Part shown: piece by piece, positions 51,361 through 63,800 of the stretch | How positions within the stretch are numbered: position 1 is the first letter of the stretch | Layout of the letters: every line of letters starts with the position of its first letter | Source: Filifactor villosus | GTDB taxonomy: Bacteria; Bacillota; Clostridia; Peptostreptococcales; Filifactoraceae | DNA: 64,000 nucleotides | Assembly (NCBI RefSeq): GCF_042652965.1 | Contig: NZ_JBHSHL010000022.1 | Location: 1-64,000, forward strand | Reading direction: 5' to 3' | Notes under the pieces: generated by a model | Told to the model about the DNA's origin: nothing | Seen by the model: only the letters and a program-made list of their open reading frames with translations | The model's database searches: none | Position numbers and translations under genes: made by a program

Positions 51361-52179
51361 TTAGCGGTCCAACTCCAAAGAAGGAGAGATGTAAAAAACA
51401 TAGCCCTTCTCCTTGCAGAACTCTCCTATCTTCCGCGTTGTTTTGGAATCGGCTCCGTACTCCAGTAAGTATACGTCCAGACCCTTCGACTTGCAAAGGG
51501 CAAGGTAGTCCGTAAGGTAGAGGGTCTGTTCTTCATCCTGCGGGTGGAAGCTTCGGTCATCGAAGTCGATCGAAGTAAAGACGGTCTCCTGGTTGACGGC
51601 ATCGATCAGACCCTTGTAGTCACCGCCTTCCAAGGCACGTCTGACAAAGTTGTCGCCTCCGTTGATAACGATGGGGAGGCGGTACTTCTCCTTCAGTCCT
51701 GAGAGAATATCCTTGAGAGCCTCATAGACCTCATCCTTGGGATATTGATACCAAACATCGGTATTGTCGATAAAGAAACCGTCGACTCCCTTTTCGCTGA
51801 TCTGTTTTGCCAAATCATCGACGATGAAAGTCCTCCACTCTTTATCCGAAACATCGATCCATCTTTCTTCAGGCCAGTCTTCGTAATCTGAAAGCGTAAG
51901 ATGTTCAAACTGCGGATAATAAGGTCTGAAATCTTCGATTGAGCCGATGTTGAGATAGGAATATACCTTCTGTTTTTTCTCGTGAAGAGCCTCGATATCC
52001 TCCGTCGAAAAATGTAAGGCATCGATAACGACGAGGTCGTATCCCTTGAGTTTTGAGATTTCTTGAGAGTCAATCCCCAAAAATACCCCATACTGACCTT
52101 GGTTCTCTGCCGAACAGGAACATAGACAGAGAAGGCTGCATAAAAGACAGAGCAAAGCTTGTTTTGTTCGGATTTTCAT
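51361..52179 (-). CDS. GH114-like lipoprotein, putative endo-alpha-1,4-polygalactosaminidase
   Basis: A 272-residue exported TIM-barrel protein, preceded by AAAGGAGGAG. The signal ends in the lipobox CLCSCS (around residue 22). Barrel marks are YDLVVIDALHF, VYSYLNIGSIEDFRPYY, ERWIDVSDKEWRTFIVDDLA, VDGFFIDNTDVW (catalytic Asp region) and LPIVINGGDNF. This matches the GH114 / MJ1477-like family that cuts galactosaminogalactan. It sits between dxr and dxs on the same strand but is functionally unrelated to them. Confidence 0.85.
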   Translation of the reverse strand: MKIRTKQALLCLLCSLLCLCSCSAENQGQYGVFLGIDSQEISKLKGYDLVVIDALHFSTEDIEALHEKKQKVYSYLNIGSIEDFRPYYPQFEHLTLSDYEDWPEERWIDVSDKEWRTFIVDDLAKQISEKGVDGFFIDNTDVWYQYPKDEVYEALKDILSGLKEKYRLPIVINGGDNFVRRALEGGDYKGLIDAVNQETVFTSIDFDDRSFHPQDEEQTLYLTDYLALCKSKGLDVYLLEYGADSKTTRKIGEFCKEKGYVFYISPSLELDR

Positions 52180-52370
52180 ACCGATACTCCTCCTTTCCGC
52201 CGGCGTTGAGACTGTCTTTTGTCACACTTGTTGAAAAACCGCTAATACCGGTATTTGATAGAACTCTTGTTATATCTATTGCGACTATGAAGATTCGTTT
52301 TATCTCCTGTGGAGTAGATCGCTGATATTGCCAATTTGAGTGAATAAATTAAGAGGGATTCCAATTCGTA

Positions 52371-52499
52371 TGAAAAAACCCCACAAAGTCAAACACTCGG
52401 TTTTATAAAATATAGAAGCTTGTCATATCAAAATGTTCAAGATTTTCATCAGTCCCATAACGTTGATTTTATACGTATGTTTTGAATTATACGGTATTG
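52371..52499 (+). repeat. Repeat family D, copy D7
   Basis: It begins AAACCCCACAAAGTC, has CGGTTTTATAAAATATA inside and ends GAATTATACGGTATTGC. It aligns closely with D2 (inverted) and D6. The rest of the 52180-52727 gap has no gene that I can support. Confidence 0.75.
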
Positions 52500-52727
52500 C
52501 CGTATATTTGTTTGAAACAGTCGATATCCTGTACTTTGGAGGTTTTGAACTACATTCTGTAATAAATGGAGCGGACGGTTCGTCTCTTCTGATTGGAGAA
52601 GGGTATGAAAGGTCTCTCTGTCTTTAGAATACCTCCTACGAGATAGAGATCCACAAGAATCCGCACAGTCCGTCTCCATATTTCTGTATGCAGTTTTTTT
52701 ACGCAATGTCGGAATAACGTACCTTGG

Positions 52728-53885
52728 CTATCGGCAATGAGTACGGATGTATGCGGAGGCAAACGCCCTCACTTCTTCATCGAGAGCGATCAGCTGATCC
52801 AAGGATGTGATCCGTGTCGGTACAAATTGTCCGGTCACTTCCTCGACGATCTCGACAATTTGGAGGAAGGAGATCTCTTCTTTCAGGAAGGAGTGAACGG
52901 CGACCTCGTTGGCGGCATTCATAACGCAGGGGACGGACCTTCCCTTTCTTCCGACGTCGTAAGCGAGGGAGAGGGCGGGAAAGAGTTCGATGTCGGGTTT
53001 CTTGAAATTCATCTCTATCCCCTTCGACCAGTCAAAACGTTCGAAGAAGTTGGGTTGACGATCGGGATAGAAGATGGAGTACTGGATCGGCAACCTCATA
53101 TCCGCGCGCCCGAGTTGTGCGAGGATACTTCCGTCCTTGTACTGTACCATCGAATGGACGATGCTCTGAGGATGGATGACCACCTCGATATCGTCGTAGT
53201 CGACCCCGAAGAGTCGCTGTGCCTCGATCACTTCCAAGCCTTTGTTCATCAAGGTTGCGGAATCGATCGTTATCTTTTGCCCCATCGACCAGTTGGGGTG
53301 TTTCAACGCATCTTTTAAACCGACCTTTTTCAGTTGTTCTCTTGTGAACGAGTGAAAGGGACCGCCTGAGGCCGTCAGGATGATCTTATCGACTTCCTGT
53401 CCTTCTTCCAGACACTGAAAAATCGCAGAATGTTCGCTGTCCACCGGAATGATTTTGGCCTCGGGATGTCTTCTTAGGGCTTCGGCAACGAGATCGCCGC
53501 CGGCGACGAGGGTCTCCTTGTTTGCAAGGCCGATCCTCAATCCGTGCTCAATACAGATCAGAGTGGGCAAGATGCCTGCAAACCCGCTGATGGCACCGAT
53601 GGCAACATCGATATCCGCCTCCTTCAGAACATCGGAAAGAGCATTCCAACCGAAAAAGAAGCGGATAGGATGTTCAAACTCTTCCTTCGAGAGAAGAGAG
53701 AAACTCTTTTTGTCCGTGATAAAGACATAGGACGGACGGTAACGGCGTATTTGCTCAAGCAACAAGTCTGTATTGGAGTGAGCCGAAAGGATACGGATAT
53801 CCAAACAGTTGGAAAAGGAATCAACGACTTGCGTTGTCTGTGTACCTATGGAACCCGTGCTTCCGAAAATAGCAATTTTTTTCAA
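52728..53885 (-). CDS. dxr: 1-deoxy-D-xylulose-5-phosphate reductoisomerase
   Basis: Dxr converts DXP to 2-C-methyl-D-erythritol 4-phosphate with NADPH, the second step of the isoprenoid pathway. The product is 385 residues from TTG 53885, chosen because AGGAGGT lies seven bases upstream and the protein then starts directly at the dinucleotide fold KKIAIFGSTGSIGTQT. Other marks are GLANKETLVAGGDLV, ASGGPFHSF and HPNWSMGQKITIDSATLMNKGLEVIEA, covering the metal and substrate site. A longer ATG start at 53933 would add 16 unusual residues. Confidence 0.97.
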   Translation of the reverse strand: MKKIAIFGSTGSIGTQTTQVVDSFSNCLDIRILSAHSNTDLLLEQIRRYRPSYVFITDKKSFSLLSKEEFEHPIRFFFGWNALSDVLKEADIDVAIGAISGFAGILPTLICIEHGLRIGLANKETLVAGGDLVAEALRRHPEAKIIPVDSEHSAIFQCLEEGQEVDKIILTASGGPFHSFTREQLKKVGLKDALKHPNWSMGQKITIDSATLMNKGLEVIEAQRLFGVDYDDIEVVIHPQSIVHSMVQYKDGSILAQLGRADMRLPIQYSIFYPDRQPNFFERFDWSKGIEMNFKKPDIELFPALSLAYDVGRKGRSVPCVMNAANEVAVHSFLKEEISFLQIVEIVEEVTGQFVPTRITSLDQLIALDEEVRAFASAYIRTHCR

Positions 53886-54321
53886 ACTGGACCTCCTACA
53901 TATCACTAAGGGGATATCGCAAAAAAAAAACAAACTTCCTTGACTTATAAAATGCTCTTTTCATCCTCTCACAAAAGACATAAGGCATCCGGAGACAAGG
54001 TTTAAAAATGTTTCGACTTGTGCGGTATCCGTATTATTGTATTCGTTCTGTCACGATTCGAACCGTTCATATTCGAAAATGTCGGCGACAAGATTTGCCC
54101 CTTGCCGTCTCTGTGAGAAAATTTCGCTACTGCTATTTTATCAAATAAGAAAATTTTTTCAACCGATTTACACAAACCGGAGTGTGAAGTCTGTAAGAAA
54201 TTTGTAGTTGTCGTTCGGTATAGGGAGAAGGTGGAGGAAGGCTTTGTAAAAAGAAGATGACAAAACAAGGGTACGATGCTTTAAACCTAGAAAAATACAA
54301 GTTTTGAGCTTGTGTATAAGA
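53886..54321. other. Divergent intergenic region, dxr and the B12-controlled gene
   Basis: Nothing coding was recognised. It should hold the dxr promoter on the minus strand, not resolved. Confidence 0.4.
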
Positions 54322-54350
54322 TTGACAAGGGAGACAAATTATGGTATTGT
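54322..54350 (+). promoter_or_regulatory. Promoter of the cobalamin-riboswitch transcript
   Basis: TTGACA (54322-54327), 17-base spacer, TATTGT (54345-54350), about 35 bases before the riboswitch. Confidence 0.78.
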
Positions 54351-54382
54351 GTGTACATAAACTGAATACAAAAAACATAAAA

Positions 54383-54533
54383 TTGGTTGGTAGACAGAAA
54401 TGTCTTTAATAGAGAAGTCGGGTGCAAATCCCGCGCAGTTACCTCTGCCGTAATGAGAACGAAGAACAGGAAACCACTGCCTCGGGGCGGGAAGGTGTTC
54501 GGAGGATGAATCTTAGCCGGAAGAACTGCCGAT
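54383..54533 (+). promoter_or_regulatory. Cobalamin riboswitch
   Basis: The conserved core is readable in order: GAAGTCGGGTGCAAATCCCG (about 54414-54433), then CGCAGTTACCTCTGCCGTAA, ACCACTGCC, and the closing AGCCGGAAGAACTGCCG. This is the pattern of adenosylcobalamin-binding riboswitches with its B12-box. B12 binding should lower expression of the gene downstream. Confidence 0.93.
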
Positions 54534-54680
54534 CAAGTTGATCTATTCTTGGGATAAGGGGATATATCAATGGTTTGAGAGAGTATCTACATAACGGGAG
54601 TGCCCGAAGACCTTTGCGGTCCTATGCGGGTCGAAGTTGCAAAAGTGAGTAATTCTCAATTTCATAACATATTGATGGAC

Positions 54681-54716
54681 AAACTGCCCCCTTGAACAGG
54701 TCGCAGTATTTTTTTG
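54681..54716 (+). terminator. Probable expression-platform terminator of the riboswitch
   Basis: ACTGC..CCT pairs with AGG..GCAGT and is followed by ATTTTTTT, about 150 bases upstream of the start codon. It is a plausible B12-dependent terminator. Confidence 0.6.
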
Positions 54717-54865
54717 TGTTTGTTTTTGACAGGGTATTCCTTGTCCGGAATGGAATTTCGAGCGGAATGAAGGAGGGTATGTATTTTGAAAAACGAAGAG
54801 AGAAGAGAATACGGGCAACCTTTGTCAAAACCGGTTTATAAAATCAACGGAAAGGGGATGTAGAA

Positions 54866-57800
54866 ATGAAACAACAGAGAAAACTTTGGGCAAAACTGCT
54901 TGCACTCTATCTTTCACTTATGGTAGTTGTGAGCACGATGCCTCTGACGATCTTTGCCGAAGCAGCTGCTGTTGAACCGATAAGTGTACTTTTGACGATT
55001 GACGGTCATACGCATCGTGGAGAGCTGGTGGGGCAGAACTTTGTCAATGAGAAAGCGATTACAGTGGAAAAAGGCCAGACGGTCTCCGACCTGATAAGGA
55101 AATACCTTGACGAAAACAACGTGGCTTACGATATGCAGGGAGACAGTTACCTCGCGGCCATGCACGATTTGAGAGAAAAAGAATATGGGGACGGCAGCGG
55201 ATGGATCTATTATGCCTGGGAAAACGGAAAATATGTATTTCCTGAAAGTACACCTATAAATCAGTATGTTCTCGATAAGCCGACGAAGATCAAGTTCGTC
55301 TATACGATAGAAAACTACTTCACAGGCTATGAAAGTGAGCGTAAGAAGGCGAAGGAGATCGCCGAGGAGATGCGTAAGAACATCGACAGGGAACATATGT
55401 CGGGCAGGATTGCCGCAATGCTCTTCAATACGGGACAGGATATTCCCCGAGAGTTTGTGCGAACGGTTCGAGGACGGGTACAAAGCCTCGGCAGTTCCTC
55501 CTCCGTTGAGGAATACTGGGACACCATACTTGCGGTGCTTGCAACAGGGAACGATCCTTACAACGCATGGGGACGAAATTTGATTGAAGAGATCGGCTCC
55601 AGAGATATCTTGGCAAGCGGAAGTATCGAAGATATGACCTATGGGATCGCAATTGAAAACGCGGCGAAATTCGATATGAGGGATTCGAAGTGGACGGCAA
55701 AGAAACTACAGGACAAACTGCGTACACTTCAAAATTCCGACGGAAGTTTCGGAGACGGAACCGATACCGAAAAAGTCATCCGAAGCGCTCTGGTTCTTTC
55801 TTTGGGAGAACTCGATGAGGGACTGGTCGATGCCAACGGGAAAAAGGTGGAAGACTATCTCGCTCTTAAGATGCATAGGGCGGGAGGACTTCCCGAAAGC
55901 AAGGAAGACGGTCTGGCAACGGCTACGGTACTGCTGGCAAGGGCGGACGATTCCAAGGATCCTATAGGAAAACTGTCTGTCCGTGTAAACGGGAACTGGA
56001 CTGCAGGGAAGAGACCGTCTCCCTTCAAGTCGCTTGCGGACTTCTATATCGGAAGCAAAAAAGGGTTTAAGCGGGATCTGTTCTCGAAGGAGATCGATCC
56101 CGAGACAACGGAAGTGGCTACTTTGGCGATGGAGAGAAGTCATCAGTATTTCAGTAATCCAAGTTTTGCAGGTCGGAGCCTCTTTAAGTTTTCGGAGATC
56201 TCCAAGCCCGGCGAAACGGAAAATCTCAAGCGTGAGATGGATGCTCTCTATGAGGAAGTTCTAACCGAGGCGAAGAAGAATACTTCCCTCTCTGAAGAAA
56301 CCGCCTATATCCTGAAGAGGATGGGAGAGGAACTGACGTTTGAGCAGATAGCAGGTCTGGAGTCAAAGGTACAGCTTGCTCCGAAGAATCCGAATGCGGC
56401 ATACAAATCCGTAATGGCGACGGTTGCTTCCGGCAAGGACAAGGCCTTTGCGGACACGATCACTTCCGGTCTTGAACAATGGGCGGAATCGATATTCAAC
56501 AGTGCGTTCAACGGAACTTTGGGCCTCTTGGCCATGAGTTGCGGAGGAACTTCCTTTAGCACGGGAAAACAGGATTATATTACAACTAAACTCAAAATAA
56601 ACATAAATTATAAGAGCAAGTCGGAAAACGGAAAGCTCCTTTTGAATGACAAGCCGCATATCTACGGTGGAGCAGCCTCCGTCATCGACGATCCTCAAAT
56701 AAAAGAAAACTATATCGCGAATGTGGAAAGTCTTTTGAAGACGAGCACCGCGCAAGAATTGAAGAGCAAACCGGATGTCGTTGCGGGGCTTGTAACGGCT
56801 CTTAACGTTTTGGGAGAAGATATCTTTGCTGCGAAGTACAAGACGAAAGACGGCAAGTCTTTGGTGGAATTGTTGAAAGAAAGCGACAAGACCTCCTCCG
56901 TCACCTTCTTTGCTGTTGCAAGTTACAAACTCAAGAACACGGACGGAAGCAACATCTTCCGATACAGCTTTGAGCCGAGCATCGATGAGAAGGTAAGTGA
57001 AGTTATAGGACGTTATATCAGTGACGTAGAGCTTCCGAGTCATATCATGAAAAAGTATGACGACAGAGATGTATCGGAACAGGCTACAAAATCGCTGGAA
57101 AAAATAAAGAAAAATCAGTATAAGCTCAATCCTACAAAGCATAAGAACGATGTATTCAACCTGTTGGCAAACGGGCAGGACATTCAGAGTGTCGACGGAC
57201 ATAATTTGATAGACTCGATTACGGAAAAACCTCAAACCAACAGAAAGAATATGAATATTGACTCGCTTACCATCTTAAATGCAAGAGACTATATCACGAA
57301 TCCTTCTCACCCCGAAAATAGAGAAACTCTAAGACAAAAGGTTCTTGCCATCAAGGAGTTTACGGATGCGGGTATGGGAAAATATCGAATCAGTGATGCA
57401 GGGAACGCTATGATCGCTCTTGCTCCCTACTACAAAAAGGGAGATATCGAGGTCAAAACAGCGATAGACGGCTTTCTCTCCAAGGCAAGTGCAGCGATGG
57501 ACAAGGACGGAACGATCAAGGAGTTCGGGAACAACCTCCCTCTGGAACTTCCCTATCATTCCAACGACTTGGCTCTCTTTGTCCAAGGTCTGATCCATCT
57601 GGGAATAGACCCTCACACCGATGAGAGATTTATTAAAAACGGCAAATCCGTTTTGGACGGGCTTCTCAGCTATGAGGTCATGGGCGGATTCAAAATGAAA
57701 AAAGAAGATGCTCAGCCGAGCAACCTCCATACCCGAGCAGCTTTGACCGTGCTGATTGATTACAAACTGTTTAAAGAAGGAAAACCTCTGATTTACAACT

Positions 57801-60800
57801 ATTCGGATACGACAGCTCCGACTCCTCCGCAAGAGATGAAGTACGAGGTCAACTTCACGATCACACCTCAGGAAGCGAAGGATGCCGTTCTTGCAGTGAC
57901 GGAAAAAGACAAGGATGAAGCGATCGAAAAGATCGACGGAGTCTACAAACTGAAGGCGGGAGAATATACCGTCAAGGCTACCAAAGACGGCTACAAGCCC
58001 TTGGAGAAAGACTTTACCGTCTCGGAGAACTCTGAAAGTCACAGAGTTGCTCTGGAGATGGAAAAACTCGTTGAAAATCCCTTTGACTTCGATGAGGCAA
58101 CGAACACCATAAGGGGCTACAAAACGCAGGATGCACCGGAAAACCTCGTTATCCCGAGCGAAATAGGCGGAGTTCCCGTAAAGCATATCGCGAAAGAAGC
58201 CTTCCTGTACGGAACATACAAGAAAAAAATTAATCGTCCCCTAAAGAGCCTCGAGCTCCCCGAAGGATTGGAGACCATAGGGGAAATGGCCTTCCAGGGA
58301 AGCGAGTTTACACAGATCACCATCCCTTCTACTCTCAAGGAGATTCACGGAGGTTTCCGGTTGTCCAAACAGCTTGAAACGGTGACCTTTGCACCAAATT
58401 CTCAACTGAAGATACTGGGAAAAGATACCTTCTTCAGCAGCGCTATAAAAGAAATCACTTTGCCGGATACGGTGGAAGTGATAGGAGAAAGCGCCTTCCA
58501 CAGTTCGAAGTTGGAAAAGATCAATGTTCCCGCCTCCTTGAAGGAGATCGGCGCCTCCGCCTTTGCTTTGACGAGTATGCAGGAATTTACCATCCCGAGC
58601 GGAGTGGAAAAACTCAACTTCGACTCGAGAGGAAAACAAGGCGGCAACGGAATATTCTTCAGGACCTTTGAAGATGAGGCCAAGCAACAGGCTGCCTTCG
58701 CCAGAGTATTCGATGAGAGCGGAAAAGCCGACCTTGACAATACGAAGGCGGTAGTAAATCCGGTCGAAGTGACCTTCAAATATGTGGATAAGGTCACAGG
58801 ATTGGAAATTGAGACCATGCCTTCCATAAAGGCGGTGGGAAGAAATGATAAGGTTGTAAAGGTATTCGGATCAAAAATCAAGCCCAGCACGATAGAAGAT
58901 GGAGATAAGAGTTTGCTCTCAAACTACAGACATTCTTTTGACTATAAGGCTTATACGATAGAGGACGCAAGAAAGGCTATCTTCGGCAACTACTTTACCA
59001 AGGGTAGCGAATGGACCTTCGAGGCTCCCGAAGTGCCGGGCTACAACAAGCCCTCCGCAATTACCAAGACCTTGATGAACAAGGAGGAAGAGGTCGTCTT
59101 CCAATACGAGAGCAACGGCCAAAAACACCGTTTGAGTATTGAGGGAGAAGGAATCGGCTCCAATGTGGAACAGGGAGAACTTCCTTCCATGACCTTGGTG
59201 GAGCTGACCATCACTGCTCCGAGCGGAAAACTGTTTAAGAAACTGATGGTGAACAATGAGGAAGTACAAGCGGTCAAAGAAGGATTGCATCATAAGTACA
59301 GTTTCCGAATAGACAAGGATGTCACGGTTAAAGCCGAGTATGAGGAAGCAGTCTATGACAAAGAACTCAAACTTACCGTGGATAAGAGCGAGCTCAAACT
59401 CGGAGAAAAATCCGGTTTCAAAGTAAATTACCGAGGCCTGGATGTAACTCTTCCCAACAGCGACATCGTCTTTGAATACGATCCTGAGATCCTGAAAGTG
59501 GACGAAAACATGGGAGAAGTGACCGCAGTAGGAAGCGGTACCGTTGAATTGACAGCGAAGCTCAAAACCGATGAAGCGGTCAAAGACAGTCATTCCCTAC
59601 AAGCAGCATCTCTCAGGGTAAAGATCCGCGTAGAAGATGTCAATCAAACCGCAATAGGACCTGTTGAGGTAGAGATAAGATCCTTGAAGGTAAAGGAAGG
59701 CGTTGACTACTATAAAGGACTTACCTTCGAAAAACCCGTACCCTTCCTTGCGATCAAAGAAGCCGTAAAACTCCAAAACAAAGACGCGGCTCAAAAGTCT
59801 GTCTTGGATTGCGGAGATGACGGAAATTGGATGAAGGTCATCGGCGGACTCGCTCCGTCTTCCGCTTACGGGGAAAAAGCCTTCTTTATGTTTGCCGTCA
59901 ACGACAAGATGGCGAATTTGGGAGTGGGTTCTTTTGAGATTAAAGAGGGCGATGACATCGTTGTCTATGTAGCCCAAGACTGGGAAAAAAATCACGGATA
60001 TGTATATTTTGAACAAAAAGAATATACCGTGCAGGCAGGAGAAGAAGTTTCTCTGAAACTTTTGAAAGCCTCCTTCGATATGAACAATGCAACTAACAGC
60101 AGTCCCATACCTTACAAGGGAGCGACCCTGCTCAAAAATATCGAGGTACTGCAAAACAGTGATTTACAACCAATCCTGTCCGATGACAACGGTATCTTCC
60201 GTTACACCTTTGCTCAAGAAGGAGAATACCGACTCTCGGCGAGCAAGGTGGAAGAAGGAACAAACTATATTTCGCGTCCCTATGCTATTGTCAAGGTAGT
60301 AGGGAACGCAGGCACCCAAAAAACCATCACTTCCGTGCAACAACCTGCACCGATAACGGTGGATAAACGAACGGCAAAAGAAGCTCTCGGTTTGACAGGT
60401 CAGACTCAGGCGACCTTGAATGACGGCTCTACCCGTATGCTCGAGCTGAGATGGACTTCGGAGTCTTCTCCCGCCTACGATGCGAATACGGCAGGAACCT
60501 ATGTCTTTACGGCGGACTACGATCTGCCTCAGGGAATTGTCGGAGAAAAACCCGAAGTTAAAATCAGCGTGACCGTCAGGGAAGAAACTCCTTCTCCTCA
60601 ACCGGATCCTTTGCAGGATATCTTGACTTGGGCGAAGGCGAAACAGGATGCGATCGCACAGAGCTATGAGGCCCTTGATGAGAACAAGGACTACTGGAAG
60701 ATGGCTGAACTCGGCAAACTCGGCAAGGTCTTAAAACAATCGAGCCTTGACTTTATCAAAGCGTCGATCTTGGATGAGAGCAACAACATAAAGACCGACG

Positions 60801-63800
60801 ATGCGGGAACTCTTGCAAAAGCAGTTCTCGCCTTGAGAGCAAACGGTATCGATCCGGAGAACTATTACGGAGTCGATCTGGTAGATGCTTTGGAGGGAAC
60901 AAACCCTTCAAACCTATGGAGTTCGGCACCGAAGATCTGGGCCTTGTCTTCAGATGATTACGATGTATCCGAACGTTTGACGGAAGAAATGCTCCAAGAC
61001 CTTCTCTCTCAAAGAAACAGTGAGGGATTGTGGGATACGGATTGGGGATGGCAGGACTCTACCGGCTTCGCCCTCAGTGCACTGGCACCTTACTACAAGG
61101 ATAGACCTGAGATCAAAGAGGCGGTCGAAAAAGCCGTAAATGCGATCTCGACCAAGCAAGCTCCCAACGGAGATATCACCGATAACGTAAACAGTCTGGT
61201 CATGGTCGCAAACGGACTTTGGTCCTGTGATGCAAGTTACTTGACCGATCCCAGACTTGTCAAGGACGGAAACACTCTTCTGCACGCGTTGAAAGGCTAT
61301 GAGATTCCGGGAGAACCTCACTTCTCGTGGAAGAAGGAGCCGCTGAAAGACAATCCGATGGCGACCGAGCAGGCATTGAGAGGTATCATCAGCATCCTTG
61401 CGATGAGAGATAACAAAGGACAGATCTTTGATTACAGGGGTACACCGAAGTATTCGATAGATAACGACAGCCTCCGAGTGATCGGTTATGAAGACCTTTC
61501 GGATATCACTGTTCAGGAAGGAACACAAAAACAGGATCTCGGTTTGCCGACGAGCGTCAAACTGAAGCTTTCGGATGGAAACACCTCGGATGTCCAAGTG
61601 ACCTGGGACAATGCTCGACCCGAGTATGACAAAGACAAAGCAGGAAACTATATCTTCCGAGCGGAGTATGAACTTCCTGTCGGTGCGATAGGTATCAAAC
61701 CGGCGGTCGTTGTCAAAGTGATAGTGGAAGAAGCACCCAGGGTCCTCGAGAGCATCGATCCGGTAACTCCGATCGAAGTTGCCAAGGGAACGACTGAAGA
61801 AGATGCGAAGGCAAAACTCCCTTCAACGACCGTGATAAGAGACAATAAAGGCGGGGCTCATCTTGTAGAACTGAGCTGGACGATCGAAAACTATGACGGA
61901 AACATACCTGCACAATACACTGCAAGCTCTACCTTCGATCTGCCCGGAAATGTACAACCCAATCCTTCTGTAGAACATACATTGACTACGACGATCAAAG
62001 TCTTGGAGGAAGGTGTTACTCCCGGAACGGGAGAAGTCGACAAAAGAGAGCTTCTTGAACTGGTACAAAGTATTCAAGCGGAGGACCTGCAACAGGATAA
62101 ATTCACTCCCGAATCCTTCGAGAAATTGCAAGGAGCGTTGGAGACCGCAAATTCCGTGCTGTCCAACGACACTGCGACAAAGGACGAGGTAAATACCGCC
62201 CTAGTCGCTCTCCAAAATGCAAGAAGAACTCTCAGAGAGAAGGCGAACAAGAAAGAACTTCTCAGCGTGATAGCAAGTGCGGAGGAGAAACTTCTTCAAG
62301 AGGCAACTTATGAAGAAGACAGTGTACTCCAACTGAAACAGGAGCTGGAAAAAGCTCGGGAAGTTGCAGACAATCCGAATGTATCACAGGAAGCGGTTAC
62401 CATACAGACCAACGCCCTCATATCTGCCATCAACACGTTGAAGAAAAAACAACCCGGCGGAAACGGCGGTGGAGGTTCGGGAGATACAAATGAGATCCGC
62501 GTCTACTTTACCCTTGTGGGAATGGAGCGTGGAGGAAGTCAGAAACAAACTTGGATTGCAAGAGAAACCCATTACATTCCGCAAGGAAGCAATGTGAGAT
62601 ATGTCTTTGAACGATCCTTGAAGGCAAAGAACATCGAGTTTGAAAACCCGAGCGGAAATTATGTAACCTCAATCAAATCTCCCATCGACAACGAGTGGAT
62701 GAGTGAACTTACCAACGGCAAATACAGCGGTTGGATGTATATGGTAAACGGCAAACATCCTCTTCTGGGCTTGGATGAGTATGTACTCTCCGCGGAAGAC
62801 GAGATTGTTTGGCACTACACCAACGACTACCGTAGCGAAGAAGGTTCCGAACCGTGGAATACGGGAGGTTCTTCCGGTGGCGGAAGCTCTTCCGGAGATA
62901 CCAAGATCAAGCTTGAAACATTGAACGGAGTCGTGAAGGCGGAATTGAGCGATTCCTTCAAAAAACTCTTGAAACTGAGTATCCAAGAAGTCGAAAACAG
63001 CGAAAAACCGACCGTCTTCATCGACATGAGAACCGACGAACCTGCACGAGAGGTACAGTTGTCACTCGATGCGGAAGTACTTGACCTCCTTGCACAGCAA
63101 CAAAAACTTTCCTTGGGAATCAAGAGCGGAGTGCTCGATTTTACTCTGGATGCAAAGGCTCTTGAAGTCGTGCGTAAGGCTCAAGCGAGTGCAAAAACAA
63201 ACGTCGATATCAACCTCAAGAGCTTCAACAGCTCCGAAGCATTGTTGAAACAGGGAGCGATCAAAGCAAATGAAGAGGCGATGAAGGAGATCCGTGAACT
63301 CATCGGATCAAGACCCGTGTTTGAAATCACGCTCAAGACAAAGCAGGCGGAGATCTCGGACTATAAAGGCGGACAGATTGAAGCGAAGGTCCCCTACGCT
63401 CTTCAAACGGGAGAAAGCAAGGATGACTTGACCGTCTATCGAATAGAAGAAGACGGAAGCCTTGTCGAAGTCAAATCTTCCTACGATGCGATCGCAAAGG
63501 TCATGAGCTTTACGACAGATCACCTCTCCTTCTACGCGGTAGGAAAGAAAAAAGCCGAAGTCGTTGAAATAAAAGCTCCGACCTTTGAAGACGTACCGGA
63601 AGGTGCATGGTACCATAAGGCGGTCTACGAATTGGCGAAGGAAGGGATCGTCAACGGAAAAGAAGCAAACAGATTCTACCCGAACGACAAGGTGACAAGG
63701 GCGGAATTTGTTACCCTGCTTGCAAAACATGCCAAGGAAGAAGCAGCTTCCTCCAAAGTGACCACCTTTAAGGATGTGTCACAGGATGATTGGTATTACA

